Positions 36,206-47,243 of a DNA stretch of 64,000 nt are shown piece after piece. Each line of letters begins with the position of its first letter. Position 1 is the stretch's first letter. Both the position numbers and the translations under genes were made by a program. Source of the stretch: Cycloclasticus sp. symbiont of Poecilosclerida sp. N (GTDB lineage: Bacteria > Pseudomonadota > Gammaproteobacteria > Methylococcales > Cycloclasticaceae); the NCBI GenBank assembly GCA_002101205.1, contig LWTM01000071.1:1-64000 (forward strand). Direction: 5' to 3'. Below the pieces are notes generated by a model, which was not told the origin of the DNA, searched no databases, and saw only the letters and a program-made list of their open reading frames with translations.

Positions 36206-37427
36206 TAATAAACGGGCACAAGCAACAGTACACGGCTATAACTTACCCGATGAAGCTGGGCATTTTGGCCCCTATGGTGGGCTATTTGTCGCTGAAACAC
36301 TGATGGAATCGATTGAGGAACTCAATGAAGCGTATGTGAAATTTATGCAGGACCCTGAGTTTTTAGCAGAGCTTGATGCGGATTTGCAAGACTACGTAGG
36401 TCGCCCATCGCCTATTTATCATGCGCAGCGCTTGAGTAAAGAAATCGGTGGCGCACAAGTCTATCTGAAAAGAGAGGATCTAAATCACACGGGCGCACAT
36501 AAAATTAACAACACGGTTGGTCAGGCATTGTTAGCTAAACGCATGGGTAAAACGCGCATCATCGCTGAAACCGGCGCGGGGCAACACGGCGTTGCAACGG
36601 CAACGGTAGCTGCTCGTCTTGGCTTAGAGTGTGTTGTTTATATGGGCGCAGAAGATATTCAGCGCCAATCACCCAATGTGTACAGAATGCGCTTACTGGG
36701 CGCAACGGTTGTGCCGGTGGTCTCTGGTTCACAAACGCTTAAAGATGCGCTTAGTGAGGCGTTACGAGATTGGGTTACGAATATAGATAATACCTATTAC
36801 ATTATCGGTACCGTAGCCGGACCACACCCATACCCCGCAATGGTGAGAGATTTTCAAACGATTATTGGGCGAGAAGGGCGCGAGCAAATGTTAAATAAAA
36901 CGGGCGCGTTACCAAATGCACTAGTTGCTTGCGTGGGCGGTGGCTCTAATGCGATTGGGCTTTTTCACCCCTTTATTGAAGATGACGGGGTGAAAATTTA
37001 TGGTGTTGAAGCCGCTGGTTTAGGCGTTGAAACGGGTAAGCATTCAGCGCCGTTATGCGCCGGTAAGCCGGGTGTTTTACACGGCAATAGGACCTATTTG
37101 ATGGCGGATGAAGATGGTGCGATTATTGAAACGCACTCAATCTCAGCCGGTCTAGATTACCCAGCTGTGGGCCCTGAGCATTCATGGCTTAAAGATATTG
37201 GCCGGGCGCAGTACGTGAATATTACCGATGATGAGGCATTAGCGGCCTTCCACCAACTAACACGGGTAGAAGGCATTATTCCCGCTTTGGAATCTAGTCA
37301 CGCCGTTGCCTACGCAACAAAGTTAGCGAAAACCATGGATAAAGAAGAAACCATTCTGGTTTGTTTGTCGGGACGCGGCGATAAAGATATTTTCACCATT
37401 GCAAAAATAGAAGGGATTGAGCTGTGA
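36192..37427 (+). CDS. trpB: Tryptophan synthase beta chain
   Basis: Joins indole and serine to tryptophan with PLP. The PLP lysine is Lys104 in [17 protein letters not shown] (phosphate-binding loop), GVEAAG and LSGRGDKD are present. It has 411 residues, a GTG start with an aggagg site inside the end of trpF, and overlaps trpA by 4 nt. The early genes trpEGDC are elsewhere. Confidence 0.97.
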   Translation: MATSNNKRAQATVHGYNLPDEAGHFGPYGGLFVAETLMESIEELNEAYVKFMQDPEFLAELDADLQDYVGRPSPIYHAQRLSKEIGGAQVYLKREDLNHTGAHKINNTVGQALLAKRMGKTRIIAETGAGQHGVATATVAARLGLECVVYMGAEDIQRQSPNVYRMRLLGATVVPVVSGSQTLKDALSEALRDWVTNIDNTYYIIGTVAGPHPYPAMVRDFQTIIGREGREQMLNKTGALPNALVACVGGGSNAIGLFHPFIEDDGVKIYGVEAAGLGVETGKHSAPLCAGKPGVLHGNRTYLMADEDGAIIETHSISAGLDYPAVGPEHSWLKDIGRAQYVNITDDEALAAFHQLTRVEGIIPALESSHAVAYATKLAKTMDKEETILVCLSGRGDKDIFTIAKIEGIEL

Positions 37428-38239
37428 GCCGTTTAGACGATTGCTTTGCTGCGCTTGATGCGGCAAATAAAAAAGCCTTAATACCGTTTGTTACAGCGGG
37501 TGACCCGAATGCAGATTTCACGCTAACGTGTATGCACGAGATGGTTCAAGCGGGCGCGAATATTATTGAATTAGGCGTGCCTTTTTCAGACCCAATGTCG
37601 GATGGCCCAGTTATTCAAAAGGCAAGCGAAAGGGCTTTAGCGGCAGGTATGTCGCTAAAAGGCGTGATAGCGCTGGTCAAGCAGTTCAGAAAAACAGACC
37701 AGAAAACACCTCTTATTCTGATGGGTTATCTCAACCCGATTGAGTTTATGGGCTATGAACGCTTTGCTGAAAAAGCCTCACAAGCAGGTGTTGATGGGGT
37801 CTTGACCGTTGATATTCCGCCAGAAGAAAGCGCAGACTTAATAGCGGCTTATGAAAAGCACGCGCTGGCGCCCATTTTTTTATTGTCGCCGACCAGTAAT
37901 GAAACACGAATTAAAAAGATTGCGGCTGTTGCGAAAGGGTATATTTATTATGTGTCGCTGAAAGGTGTCACGGGCGCAGGGCACCTTGAACTAGGTGACG
38001 TGGAACAGAAGGTGCGGCAGATTAAACAACATACGGCGTTGCCGATTGCGGTTGGTTTTGGTGTTAAAAATTCCGACATCGCTGCGAATATTGCTAAAAT
38101 AAGCGACGCTGTGGTGGTAGGTAGCGCGCTGATTAACTGTATTACCGACCATGCCGGCAACGAACAACACGGCCGAGAGGCTATTGATGACTTACTGGTT
38201 GGGATGCGAACAGCGATGGACGCAGTCCCTCGTGATTGA
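37424..38239 (+). CDS. trpA: Tryptophan synthase alpha chain
   Basis: Releases indole from indole-3-glycerol phosphate and passes it to Trp[20 protein letters not shown] carries the catalytic Glu, VDIPPEES the Asp, and [12 protein letters not shown] and VGFGV-type phosphate loops follow. It has 271 residues and a GTG start inside the trpB stop region. Confidence 0.97.
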   Translation: MSRLDDCFAALDAANKKALIPFVTAGDPNADFTLTCMHEMVQAGANIIELGVPFSDPMSDGPVIQKASERALAAGMSLKGVIALVKQFRKTDQKTPLILMGYLNPIEFMGYERFAEKASQAGVDGVLTVDIPPEESADLIAAYEKHALAPIFLLSPTSNETRIKKIAAVAKGYIYYVSLKGVTGAGHLELGDVEQKVRQIKQHTALPIAVGFGVKNSDIAANIAKISDAVVVGSALINCITDHAGNEQHGREAIDDLLVGMRTAMDAVPRD

Positions 38240-38272
38240 ATTAATAGGTATTGTGGTTGAAACAGGTGATGC

Positions 38273-39175
38273 ATGAATTGGTTTGAAAAATTAATTCCAA
38301 ACGGTATAAAACTTTCAAGTAAGTCCAAAAGCTCGGTGCCAGAGGGTTTATGGTGCAAATGTGACGGTTGCCAAAGCGTATTGTATAAAACAGATTTAGA
38401 AAGTAATTTCTATGTCTGTCCTAAGTGTGCTTTTCATCAGCGCATTGGTGGACGACTTCGCCTTAGCTCATTTTTAGATGAAGCCGGTAGAGAAGAAATC
38501 GGTGCGTCAGTTAGAGCACAAGACCCGCTAAAATTTAAAGACAGTAAAAAGTATAAAGACCGTCATTCTGCGGCGGTTAAGCAGACCGGCGAGACAGATG
38601 CGTTGGTTGTTATGAAAGGCAAAGTTCTGGAAATGGAATTGGTTGCAGCGGCGTTTGATTTCTTTTTTATGGGTGGCTCAATGGGTTCAGTGGTTGGCGA
38701 GCGATTTGTTCGTGCAGTGAATGCATCTATCGAACATAATATTCCGCTTATCTGCTTTTCATCTAGTGGCGGGGCGCGTATGCAAGAATCTCTGTTTTCA
38801 TTGTTTCAAATGGCGAAAACAAGCGCGGCATTGGCCATCTTGTCAGAAAAGAAAATCCCTTTTATATCTGTGCTTACGGACCCCACAATGGGCGGTGTTT
38901 CGGCCAGTTTAGCGATGCTTGGCGATATCAATATTGCAGAACCTAATGCCTTGATTGGCTTTGCTGGGCAACGGGTTATTGAGCAAACAGTGAGCGAGAG
39001 GCTCCCTGAAGGTTTCCAGCGTAGCGAGTTCTTGCTTGAACACGGCGCTATCGATATGATCGTTGACCGTAGAGAAATGCGAACAACGGTTACGGAGATT
39101 TTGTCTTTATTGCACGCTGGACACCATTTGTTGGAAAAGGCACCCGCAGTAGACGTTAAATCCGAAGAGAAATAA
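38273..39175 (+). CDS. accD: Acetyl-CoA carboxylase, carboxyltransferase beta subunit
   Basis: Forms malonyl-CoA with AccA, starting fatty-acid synthesis. The N-terminal zinc ribbon (Cys30, Cys33, Cys49, Cys52) precedes the crotonase-like carboxyltransferase domain with [10 protein letters not shown] and [12 protein letters not shown]. It has 300 residues. The stop TAA is in the same frame as folC, whose conserved N-terminus begins within a few codons of it. Confidence 0.96.
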   Translation: MNWFEKLIPNGIKLSSKSKSSVPEGLWCKCDGCQSVLYKTDLESNFYVCPKCAFHQRIGGRLRLSSFLDEAGREEIGASVRAQDPLKFKDSKKYKDRHSAAVKQTGETDALVVMKGKVLEMELVAAAFDFFFMGGSMGSVVGERFVRAVNASIEHNIPLICFSSSGGARMQESLFSLFQMAKTSAALAILSEKKIPFISVLTDPTMGGVSASLAMLGDINIAEPNALIGFAGQRVIEQTVSERLPEGFQRSEFLLEHGAIDMIVDRREMRTTVTEILSLLHAGHHLLEKAPAVDVKSEEK

Positions 39176-39217
39176 GAGATCAACAAGCTCACCAATGTCT
39201 ATTCTTTAAATGAGTGG

Positions 39218-40450
39218 TTGGCGTGGCAGGAAAACTGTCACGTTAAAAAAATCGACTTAGGTTTACAGCGAGTCTCTAGCGTTTACAAACGTTTAAAAAC
39301 CAGTACATCGAAAAAACCCTATACCATCACTGTTGCAGGCACCAATGGCAAGGGTTCTTGTGTCGCATTTTTAGAATCTATATTACTTGCTGAAGGCTAT
39401 CGAGTAGGGGTTTATAGCACGCCGCACCTCCTTTGCTATAACGAAAGAGTCAGAGTTAATGGAGAAGCTGTCTCTGATGCGTCTCTTACAGAGGCGTTTT
39501 CCCGTATAGATAAAGCCCGTGAAAAAGTTAGCCTAAGTTATTTTGAGTTTGGCACATTAGCTGCGTTAACTATTTTTGAAAAACAAGACGTAGATATCCA
39601 GATTCTTGAAGTGGGCCTTGGCGGTCGGCTAGATGCGGTTAATATTATAGACGCTAACGCAGCGTTAATTACCAGTATTGATATTGACCATGTCGCTTGG
39701 CTTGGCAACGACCGCTCAGTGATCGCTGTAGAAAAAGCGGGTGTTTTCAGGAAAAATCAAAAGGCAATATGTGCAGACAAAACAGTCCCCAACAGCCTGC
39801 CTGAATTTGCAGCTCAATTGAAAACAGATTTGAAACTGTCGGGTGTTGATTATAAGGTTGAAAAAGACGGTGATATTTGGCGACTGCTGATTGACCATGA
39901 GTTAGCAGGTGATTTCCCCATTCCCTCGCTCAAGGGTGAGCATCAAATTCAAAACGCAGCGGGTGTTGTCGCGTTGTTAGCACATGTTTCGGATGATATT
40001 CCTGTGCAAAAAACAAGTGTGCTGGACGGGTTACAAAATACATTTTTACCAGGTCGTTTACAGCTAGTTGGCACTGCGCCCGATATATATTTAGATGTGG
40101 CTCACAATCGACAATCAGCTGTTGCATTAGCTAAGTTCATTAAATGCAAAGAGTATAAGGGCGATATTCATGCGGTTTTTTCAATTCTTGACGATAAAGA
40201 TTTAAGCAAAGTAACGGAGCCCTTTCTTGAATTTGTTAATTTCTGGTATATTGCACCTTTGAATATCGATCGCTCCGAGAAAATTGAATGCTTAAGTGAG
40301 TTTTTTAACCGTCATTCAAAGTATCAGTGTTCTGAACACAAATCGATTGAAAGTGCTTTTGCTAAAACAAGACAGTTGGCTAAAAAAGAAGATTTAGTTA
40401 TATGTTTTGGTTCTTTTTATGTAGTCGAAGCTTGTTTAGAAGGGCTATAA
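39218..40450 (+). CDS. folC: Dihydrofolate/folylpolyglutamate synthase
   Basis: Adds glutate to dihydropteroate and glutamates to folates. TVAGTNGKGSCVAFLESIL (P-loop), YSTPHL, EVGLGGRLDAVN and the C-terminal ligase domain with DVAHN are clear. The first usual start in frame is the TTG at 39218, but the residues just before it (NVYSLNEW, from 39194) look like part of the family N-terminus, and no ATG, GTG or TTG lies between them and the accD stop. An ATC at 39179, preceded by aagag, is a possible non-standard start. Coordinates given use the TTG. Confidence 0.9.
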   Translation: MAWQENCHVKKIDLGLQRVSSVYKRLKTSTSKKPYTITVAGTNGKGSCVAFLESILLAEGYRVGVYSTPHLLCYNERVRVNGEAVSDASLTEAFSRIDKAREKVSLSYFEFGTLAALTIFEKQDVDIQILEVGLGGRLDAVNIIDANAALITSIDIDHVAWLGNDRSVIAVEKAGVFRKNQKAICADKTVPNSLPEFAAQLKTDLKLSGVDYKVEKDGDIWRLLIDHELAGDFPIPSLKGEHQIQNAAGVVALLAHVSDDIPVQKTSVLDGLQNTFLPGRLQLVGTAPDIYLDVAHNRQSAVALAKFIKCKEYKGDIHAVFSILDDKDLSKVTEPFLEFVNFWYIAPLNIDRSEKIECLSEFFNRHSKYQCSEHKSIESAFAKTRQLAKKEDLVICFGSFYVVEACLEGL

Positions 40451-40491
40451 TGTTTTCTAGAAATTTTCCGACAACAGTTTAATTGCTTTTT

Positions 40492-41007
40492 ATGGAACAA
40501 CCTCTCAAACAACGTTTAATTGGCGCGATCATTCTTGTCTCCTTGGCCATCATCTTTGTTCCAATGTTAATTGGGCAAAAACCGGTGAAGTCGGATATTG
40601 TTTCGATTGAAATACCCGAACCCCCAGAACATTTAAACCCACGTATTTTTGCTTTGCCTGAGCAAAAAGCAAAAACATTCGCCGAAGTTTCAATTTCTAA
40701 AAAAGGGGGTGTTAGCACTATAAAAACAACGATTCCAGGGCCACCTAAAGCGAAAGCAGTAGAAGCTATCACGGCTTGGGTTGTTCAAGTAGGCAGTTTT
40801 TCAGACCAAAAAAATGCAGATGCTTTGTCAGCTAAATTAAAAAAAGCTGGTTTTACCAATTTTATTGAAGATTCATCAGGAAAACAGGGCGAAACGTATC
40901 GAGTTCGAGTAGGGCCTGAACTAAACAAAGAAAAAGCAGACGAGATGAAAATGGCTCTTCAAAAAGAACAAAAGCTAAGTAATGCGATTGTTGTTGAGTA
41001 TCCTTAG
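40492..41007 (+). CDS. SPOR-domain protein, DedD-like
   Basis: A 171-residue inner-membrane protein with a short cytoplasmic N-terminus, one transmembrane helix (LIGAIILVSLAIIFVPMLIG) and a C-terminal SPOR domain (WVVQVGSFSDQKNADALSAK onward) that binds denuded septal peptidoglycan. DedD-like proteins help septation. The ATG at 40492 is preferred over a TTG at 40483. Its position between folC and cvpA is the dedD position in gammaproteobacteria. Confidence 0.88.
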   Translation: MEQPLKQRLIGAIILVSLAIIFVPMLIGQKPVKSDIVSIEIPEPPEHLNPRIFALPEQKAKTFAEVSISKKGGVSTIKTTIPGPPKAKAVEAITAWVVQVGSFSDQKNADALSAKLKKAGFTNFIEDSSGKQGETYRVRVGPELNKEKADEMKMALQKEQKLSNAIVVEYP

Positions 41008-41019
41008 GTGGCTATATAA

Positions 41020-41532
41020 ATGAATGCCAGCGTAGTGAGTGGTTTAGTTTGGGTCGACTATATCATTGTTGGTATCGTCTTAATTTCTGCGCTGATTGGC
41101 CTGTTCCGTGGTCTGGTTAAAGAAGCGTTTTCATTAAGCACTTGGATAGCATCTATTGTTATAGGTATACGGTTCAGCGAACAGTTTGCTGTTTTTTTTA
41201 ATGGTTATATTGAAATGCCGTCAGTGAGAATAGCCGTGGCCTTTATTATTCTTCTATTGCTCACTTTAATTTTGGGCACAATGTTGTCTCACCTGCTTAG
41301 TCAGCTCGTTGATAGAACCGGTCTCTCTGGCACGGACCGTTTTGCAGGCTTTGTTTTTGGAATAGGCCGTGGCATGGTAGTGATGGCTGTGTTGGTGCTA
41401 TTGGCGGGTTTAACGCCATTACCACAAGACCCGTGGTGGGCACAGTCGGTATTAATTGGCCATTTCCAAGATTTATCTGTGTGGTTGACAGAGCAAATAC
41501 CTGAGGACGTATCAGGGTATTTTTCATATTAA
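41020..41532 (+). CDS. cvpA: CvpA-family membrane protein
   Basis: A 170-residue protein with four predicted transmembrane helices. The early VDYIIVGIVLISALIGLFRG LVKEAF region is the CvpA signature, with a conserved GLFRG-x2-KE loop. CvpA is named for colicin V production and is linked to envelope stress tolerance; its molecular role is unsettled. It lies directly upstream of purF, the standard arrangement. Confidence 0.93.
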   Translation: MNASVVSGLVWVDYIIVGIVLISALIGLFRGLVKEAFSLSTWIASIVIGIRFSEQFAVFFNGYIEMPSVRIAVAFIILLLLTLILGTMLSHLLSQLVDRTGLSGTDRFAGFVFGIGRGMVVMAVLVLLAGLTPLPQDPWWAQSVLIGHFQDLSVWLTEQIPEDVSGYFSY

Positions 41533-41557
41533 ACTTGATTAAAAGGTAGAATTGATT

Positions 41558-43066
41558 ATGTGCGGAATTGCTGGTGTTGTAGCCCATCAAAATGTTAATC
41601 AGGAACTGTATGAAGCGTTAATTGTGTTGCAACACCGTGGGCAAGACGCTGCGGGTATTGTAACTTGTGAAGGTAGCCAATTACATCTTCGCAAAGCTAA
41701 TGGCTTGGTCCGCGACGTATTTAGAACCAGGCACATGCTTGAGCTAACGGGGAACATGGGTATTGCCCATGTCCGTTATCCTACTGCGGGCTGTTCAAGC
41801 TCTGCTGAAGCACAGCCATTTTATGTGAACTCCCCGTTTGGTATCACCTTGGCGCACAATGGGAACTTAACCAACGCAGCGGCTCTTAAACAAGAACTTT
41901 TTACCGAAGATCAACGACACATCAATACGAGTTCAGACTCTGAAATTTTGTTGAACATTTTCGCCCATGAGTTACAGCGTTTGGGGAAACTTAAATTGGA
42001 CGAAAATGATGTGTTTAAAGCAGTGTCTGCATTGCACAGGCGTTGCGAAGGCGCCTATGCCGTTGTTGCAATGATTACAGGTTTCGGCGTTGTTGGGTTT
42101 CGTGACCCTAACGGTATTCGCCCCATTTGTTTTGGCGTACGTGAAAGCAAATTGGGTCGCGACTATATGATTGCCTCAGAATCGGTTGCTATGGATGCGC
42201 AAGGTTTTAAATTGACGCGTGATATAGCACCAGGTGAAGCACTATTTATTAAAAAAAATGGCGTTATTCATACTAAGCAATGCGCATTGAACCCTCGCTT
42301 GACACCGTGTATTTTTGAATACGTTTACCTCGCACGCCCAGACTCTATTGTTGATGAGGTATCTGTTTATAAATCGCGCTTACGTATGGGTGAAAAACTG
42401 GCAGAGAAAATTATGCGTCTTAGACCCCAGCACGATATAGATGTTGTTATTCCGATTCCAGATACGAGTAGAACATCAGCTTTACAGTTGGCGAATAGGC
42501 TAGATGTTAAGTACAGAGAAGGGTTCATTAAAAACAGATACATCGGTCGAACATTTATTATGCCAGGGCAACAAGAACGTAAAAAGTCGGTGAGGCGTAA
42601 GCTAAATGCTATCGATCTTGAGTTTAAAAGCAAAAATGTTTTATTGGTTGATGACTCAATCGTACGCGGTACAACATCAAGTCAGATTATTAAACTGGCG
42701 CGTGAAGCGGGCGCTAACAAAGTGTATTTTGCATCAGCGGCGCCGCCTGTCCGTTATTCAAATGTTTACGGTATTGATATGCCAGCGGTTGAAGAGCTTG
42801 TAGCTCACGATAAAACAATAAGCGAGATCGAACAAGCGGTTGGGGCGGATTGGTTAATTTACCAAGATTTAGAAGACCTATTTGAGTCCGTAAGAAAACA
42901 TAACCCTAAAATTAAAGATTTTGACGCCGCTTGCTTTAACCAGCGTTATGTTACGGGCACAGTTAAAGATGAATACCTTAAAGAACAAGGTTTGAATCGT
43001 TCAGACGAGCAAAAAGTCCAAAATGACCTTGATCAAGCGGTTATTGAGCTTCACAACACAAATTAA
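41558..43066 (+). CDS. purF: Amidophosphoribosyltransferase
   Basis: The first step of purine synthesis, PRPP plus glutamine to phosphoribosylamine. The start is set at the ATG at 41558 because Cys2 must be the N-terminal nucleophile (MCGIAGVV); a TTG 6 nt earlier would spoil that. The glutaminase half shows HVRYPTAG and AHNGNLTN; the PRPP half shows [14 protein letters not shown]. It has 502 residues. Confidence 0.97.
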   Translation: MCGIAGVVAHQNVNQELYEALIVLQHRGQDAAGIVTCEGSQLHLRKANGLVRDVFRTRHMLELTGNMGIAHVRYPTAGCSSSAEAQPFYVNSPFGITLAHNGNLTNAAALKQELFTEDQRHINTSSDSEILLNIFAHELQRLGKLKLDENDVFKAVSALHRRCEGAYAVVAMITGFGVVGFRDPNGIRPICFGVRESKLGRDYMIASESVAMDAQGFKLTRDIAPGEALFIKKNGVIHTKQCALNPRLTPCIFEYVYLARPDSIVDEVSVYKSRLRMGEKLAEKIMRLRPQHDIDVVIPIPDTSRTSALQLANRLDVKYREGFIKNRYIGRTFIMPGQQERKKSVRRKLNAIDLEFKSKNVLLVDDSIVRGTTSSQIIKLAREAGANKVYFASAAPPVRYSNVYGIDMPAVEELVAHDKTISEIEQAVGADWLIYQDLEDLFESVRKHNPKIKDFDAACFNQRYVTGTVKDEYLKEQGLNRSDEQKVQNDLDQAVIELHNTN

Positions 43067-43084
43067 ACCTTAAAAGGCGCAAGA

Positions 43085-44281
43085 ATGTCGGATAAAGATT
43101 GGCAGGGTTACTCCATAGAGACACAAGGCATCCGTGCCGGTCAGCAAAGAACGCCAGAAGGTGAACATAGCGATGCTATTTTCCCCACTTCAAGCTATGT
43201 TTTTACTAACGCGAATGAAGCGTATGAACGTTTTTCTGGTAAATCAGAAGGCAATATTTATTCACGCTTTACCAACCCAACTGTCCGCGCCTTTGAAAAG
43301 CGCCTTGCAACAATGGAAGGCGCTGAACGAGCAATGGCGACGTCATCTGGTATGGCTGCCATTAACACGGTTTGCTTAGGTTTGCTCAGCGCTGGTGACC
43401 ATGTCGTATGTTCGCGCAGTGTGTTTGGTAATACCGCGTTGATGTTTAAAAACATCATGAGTAAATTCAGCATAACTACGACGTTTGTTGATTTAGACGA
43501 TATTAATGCTTGGCGAACGGCTATTCAAAACAACACAAGGTTTTTGTTTATAGAAACGCCTTCAAACCCGCTAGGTACTTTAGCGGATATAAAAGAACTT
43601 GCAGACTTAGCGCATGGCCGAGACGCTTTGTTAATCGTCGATAATGTTTATTGCACCCCGGCGTTACAAAAACCATTGAGCTTAGGTGCAGATCTAGTCG
43701 TTCATTCGGCAACAAAGTACTTAGATGGGCAAGGCCGATGTGTCGGCGGTGCGATAGTTGGCGAGCACGCATTGATCGAAGAAAAGCTGTATCCAATCTT
43801 AAGAACCGCCGGGCCCACTATGAGCCCATTTAATGCGTGGGTTTTCCACAAAGGGTTGGAAACACTATCGTTACGCATGGATAAACATTGTGCTAATGCC
43901 CTAGCTGTTGCGCAATGGTTAGAGCAACAAGCGGCGGTAGAAAAAGTGCACTATACGGGGCTATCAAGTCACCGTCAGCATGAGCTGGCAAAACAACAGC
44001 AATCGGGCTTTGGTGGCATTGTTAGCTTTGAAGTGAAGGGTGGACAGGGAAATGCGTGGAAAGTCATTGACGCAACGCAGCTAATCTCAATTACTGCTAA
44101 TTTAGGTGATGTAAAAAGCATGATTACGCACCCATCAACAACAACGCATGGCCGTTTAACAGATGAAGAACGAGTTGAAGCTGGGATCACGGGCTCATTA
44201 GTGCGCGTAGGTGTAGGACTCGAAAATGTTGATGATATAATAGCAGACTTAAACACAGCGCTGGCGAGCCTTAAGGTTTAG
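43085..44281 (+). CDS. metZ: O-succinylhomoserine sulfhydrylase
   Basis: Makes homocysteine directly from O-succinylhomoserine and sulfide. It is a 398-residue PLP enzyme of the Cys/Met family, with Lys211 (HSATKYLDGQGR) as the PLP anchor, SRFTNPTV near the N-terminus and GDVKSMITHPSTTTHG near the C-terminus. Members of the family differ subtly in substrate; the place behind purF is typical for metZ in Pseudomonas and relatives and supports the call. Confidence 0.93.
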   Translation: MSDKDWQGYSIETQGIRAGQQRTPEGEHSDAIFPTSSYVFTNANEAYERFSGKSEGNIYSRFTNPTVRAFEKRLATMEGAERAMATSSGMAAINTVCLGLLSAGDHVVCSRSVFGNTALMFKNIMSKFSITTTFVDLDDINAWRTAIQNNTRFLFIETPSNPLGTLADIKELADLAHGRDALLIVDNVYCTPALQKPLSLGADLVVHSATKYLDGQGRCVGGAIVGEHALIEEKLYPILRTAGPTMSPFNAWVFHKGLETLSLRMDKHCANALAVAQWLEQQAAVEKVHYTGLSSHRQHELAKQQQSGFGGIVSFEVKGGQGNAWKVIDATQLISITANLGDVKSMITHPSTTTHGRLTDEERVEAGITGSLVRVGVGLENVDDIIADLNTALASLKV

Positions 44282-44314
44282 CAAAATTTAATCAAGGTTA
44301 GATAGGACAAAAAG

Positions 44315-45034
44315 GTGGGAAGAGCATACCAAAATCGTAAAGATTCGATGGCAAAAACATCGGATATGAAAGCCAAAGTTTATAGTCGTTACGGCCGAGA
44401 AATTTATGTTTGTGCAAAATCTGGTGGCTTCGATCCAGCCGGTAATCTAGCCTTGCGCAGCTTAATAGATAAAGCCAAAAAAGACCAAGTGCCCGTGCAC
44501 GTCATCGACAAAGCGATTGAAAAAGCAAAAGGTGGCGGCGATGAAGATTATTCGCCTGCACGCTATGAAGGTTACGGTCCTGGTGGGGTTATGGCGATTA
44601 TTGAGTGCTTAACCGACAATCCAAATCGGACCTTTGGTGATGTGCGCCAGGCGTTCACTAAAACAAAATGCAAAATAGGCACCGAAGGCAGCGTTAGTCA
44701 TCTGTTCGACCACGTGGCTATTTTTGCCTTCGCACACGACGACGAAGACACCGTGCTCGAAGTTTTAATGGACGCAGATGTTGATGTCAGCGACGTTGAA
44801 AGCGAAGACGGAAAAGTTACGGTGTTTGCCCTGCATACCGATTACTCTAAAGCCAAACAAGCCTTGCTCGCAAGCGTGGGCGAAATAGACTTTGATGTGG
44901 ATGAAATACAATTTATTCCCCATGCGTTCATAAACGTCAGCGGCGATGACGTTGAATTGTTTGAAAAATTCCTAGCTATGCTGGACGACTTAGATGACGT
45001 TCAGCAGGTTTATCATAATGCTGAGGTGGTTTAA
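44315..45034 (+). CDS. YebC/PmpR-family protein
   Basis: A 239-residue member of the YebC/PmpR/TACO1 family. [52 protein letters not shown] and RYEGYGPGG are signature stretches. Proteins of this family were described as transcription regulators and more recently as ribosome-associated factors that relieve proline-type stalling. A GTG start with an aggtgg-like site is used. This paralog type (closer to YeeN than to the ruv-linked YebC) is less studied. The 174 nt after it have no clear gene. Confidence 0.88.
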   Translation: MGRAYQNRKDSMAKTSDMKAKVYSRYGREIYVCAKSGGFDPAGNLALRSLIDKAKKDQVPVHVIDKAIEKAKGGGDEDYSPARYEGYGPGGVMAIIECLTDNPNRTFGDVRQAFTKTKCKIGTEGSVSHLFDHVAIFAFAHDDEDTVLEVLMDADVDVSDVESEDGKVTVFALHTDYSKAKQALLASVGEIDFDVDEIQFIPHAFINVSGDDVELFEKFLAMLDDLDDVQQVYHNAEVV

Positions 45035-45208
45035 TTTTTGTCAAAATACAAATGAAGAGAAACCATGAAAAAATAGCGCACGGTTAGAATGAATCAATCA
45101 TTTGCAAAGCACCTGGCTTTGGTTGATGTTGATAATCTAAAAATATTCAGATAATTAAACGCTCGTATATTTATTTTTTTCCATGTGTCATTGTTTTATA
45201 ATGCCGAC

Positions 45209-45439
45209 ATGAGTATTTCAGAATTACTAGAACAAGGTGTCAACTTGATGATGTTTGGGATGGGAATGGTGTTTTTCATCTTAGGCTTGCTCGTTGTTCT
45301 TATCAAGTCGGCTTCGACGTTACTTTTAAAGTACGAGCCGGCCGTCGAACAATCGCATAAAGTACCTGGTACTGCTTCCATTAATGAAGATATCGTTGCG
45401 GCAATTACTATTGCTGTAAAACGCTATCGTTGCAAATAA
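45209..45439 (+). CDS. oadG: Oxaloacetate decarboxylase gamma chain
   Basis: A small (76-residue) membrane subunit of the sodium-pumping decarboxylase: one transmembrane helix (LMMFGMGMVFFILGLLVVLI) and a short polar tail. It anchors the alpha to the beta subunit. The ATG at 45209 gives the usual MSISELLEQG start; a GTG at 45185 would lie over the probable promoter (tataat at 45197-45202). It is first in oadGAB. Confidence 0.9.
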   Translation: MSISELLEQGVNLMMFGMGMVFFILGLLVVLIKSASTLLLKYEPAVEQSHKVPGTASINEDIVAAITIAVKRYRCK

Positions 45440-45448
45440 AAAACACTT

Positions 45449-47233
45449 ATGACTAAGCCATTAAAAATCACCGACGTCGTTTTACGCGACGCGCACCAGT
45501 CGCTTTTTGCAACACGTTTACGTATTGAAGACATGCTGCCGATCGCCGAGAAACTGGATAAAATTGGCTACTGGTCGCTTGAAACATGGGGCGGAGCGAC
45601 ATTTGATGCCTGTATTCGTTACTTAGGTGAGGACCCTTGGGAGCGTTTGCGATTATTGAAAGCAGCGATGCCAAACACACCACAGCAAATGTTATTGCGC
45701 GGTCAAAACTTGCTGGGTTACAGACATTACGCCGATGATGTTGTGCATAAGTTTGTCGAGCGTGCGGCAGAAAATGGCATGGATATTTTCCGCATCTTTG
45801 ATGCGATGAATGATGTACGTAACCTTGAAACCGCGATAAAAGCCACAGTTGAAGTAGGCAAGCACGCACAAGGTACAATCTCTTATACCCAAAGCCCCGT
45901 GCATACGCTTGAAGGTTGGGTGGATATGGGTAAGAAACTAGAAGATGCCGGTTGCCATTCTATCGCCATTAAAGACATGGCCGGCTTATTAAGGCCATAC
46001 GATGCAGCTGAGCTTGTTAAGCGTTTAAAGGTTCAATGTGATGTGCCTATTGCGCTGCACAGTCACGCGACGACAGGTATGAGTGTAGCCACGTGCCTAA
46101 AAGCTGTGGATGCAGGTTTGGATATGTTGGATACAGCTATTTCATCGATGAGTATGACCTATGGGCATTCACCGACCGAAACGTTTATTGCCATGCTGGA
46201 GGGCACTGATCGTGCGACGGGTTTAGATATTGAGAAAGTTGAAGAAGTCGCCGCTTACTTTAGAGACGTACGTCCTAAATACGCAGAGTTTGAGGGTTCG
46301 CTGAAAGGCGTTGACTCAAGGATTTTAATTGCTCAAGTACCTGGTGGAATGTTAACCAACCTTGAAAGCCAATTAAAACAACAAAACGCGGGTGATAAAA
46401 TTGACGACGTATTGACTGAAATCCCAGCGGTTCGCAAAGACTTAGGTTATTTGCCGCTGGTAACGCCAACGTCGCAAATAGTTGGCACGCAGGCTGTGAT
46501 GAACGTGCTGATGGGCGAACGTTATAAATCGATTAGCAAAGAAACAGCCGGCGTTTTAAAAGGCGAATACGGTGCGACACCAGCGCCGGTTGATGCCGAA
46601 CTTCAAGCACGTGTGTTAGAAGGTGCACAAGCCATTACTTGCCGCCCTGCGGACCTAATTGACGATGAGCTAGATGTGCTTAGCGCTGATTTAGATGCAA
46701 AAGCGAAAGAAGATGGCCTACAATTAGCTGATGAGACCATTGATGATGTTTTAACGTATGCATTATTTCCACAAGTTGGCTTGGATTTCATTAAAAATAG
46801 AAATAACCCCGATGCATTCGAACCCGTGCCAACGGGTGTACAGGTAAGCGCCGCAGCAACGGGGAAAGAAACTTACGATGTATCTGTTAACGGAAAACTT
46901 TACCAAGTTGAAGTAGGCGCATCTGGTTCAATTGAAAATCTTGAGGTGGTGAAAGCGCAAAGTGCGCCAACTCCCTCTGTAGCACCTGCTCAGATGGAAC
47001 CTTCGGGAGCTTTTTGCCAAAATGAACCTTTATTGTCCCCCATGGCCGGTAATATTATACGAATCGGTGTAGCCGCAGGAGATGATGTGCATGAAGGCGA
47101 TGTAGTGATTATCCTTGAAGCGATGAAAATGGAAACAGAAGTTAGAGCGCATATCGAAGGTCAAATTTCGGATGTTTTCGTTAAAGAAGGGGAGTCCATA
47201 CCAGCGGGCGCACCTTTAATTCTAATTTGTTAG
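45449..47233 (+). CDS. oadA: Oxaloacetate decarboxylase alpha chain
   Basis: Carboxyltransferase plus biotin carrier in one chain of 594 residues. The TIM-barrel part has [14 protein letters not shown], the metal-binding ALHSHATTG and [11 protein letters not shown]; the C-terminus has EAMKMETEV, with Lys560 as the biotin site. It takes carboxyl from oxaloacetate onto biotin, and OadB releases CO2 while pumping sodium out. Its direct neighbours confirm an Oad pump rather than a pyruvate carboxylase subunit. Confidence 0.95.
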   Translation: MTKPLKITDVVLRDAHQSLFATRLRIEDMLPIAEKLDKIGYWSLETWGGATFDACIRYLGEDPWERLRLLKAAMPNTPQQMLLRGQNLLGYRHYADDVVHKFVERAAENGMDIFRIFDAMNDVRNLETAIKATVEVGKHAQGTISYTQSPVHTLEGWVDMGKKLEDAGCHSIAIKDMAGLLRPYDAAELVKRLKVQCDVPIALHSHATTGMSVATCLKAVDAGLDMLDTAISSMSMTYGHSPTETFIAMLEGTDRATGLDIEKVEEVAAYFRDVRPKYAEFEGSLKGVDSRILIAQVPGGMLTNLESQLKQQNAGDKIDDVLTEIPAVRKDLGYLPLVTPTSQIVGTQAVMNVLMGERYKSISKETAGVLKGEYGATPAPVDAELQARVLEGAQAITCRPADLIDDELDVLSADLDAKAKEDGLQLADETIDDVLTYALFPQVGLDFIKNRNNPDAFEPVPTGVQVSAAATGKETYDVSVNGKLYQVEVGASGSIENLEVVKAQSAPTPSVAPAQMEPSGAFCQNEPLLSPMAGNIIRIGVAAGDDVHEGDVVIILEAMKMETEVRAHIEGQISDVFVKEGESIPAGAPLILIC

Positions 47234-47243
47234 GTTTGAAATA

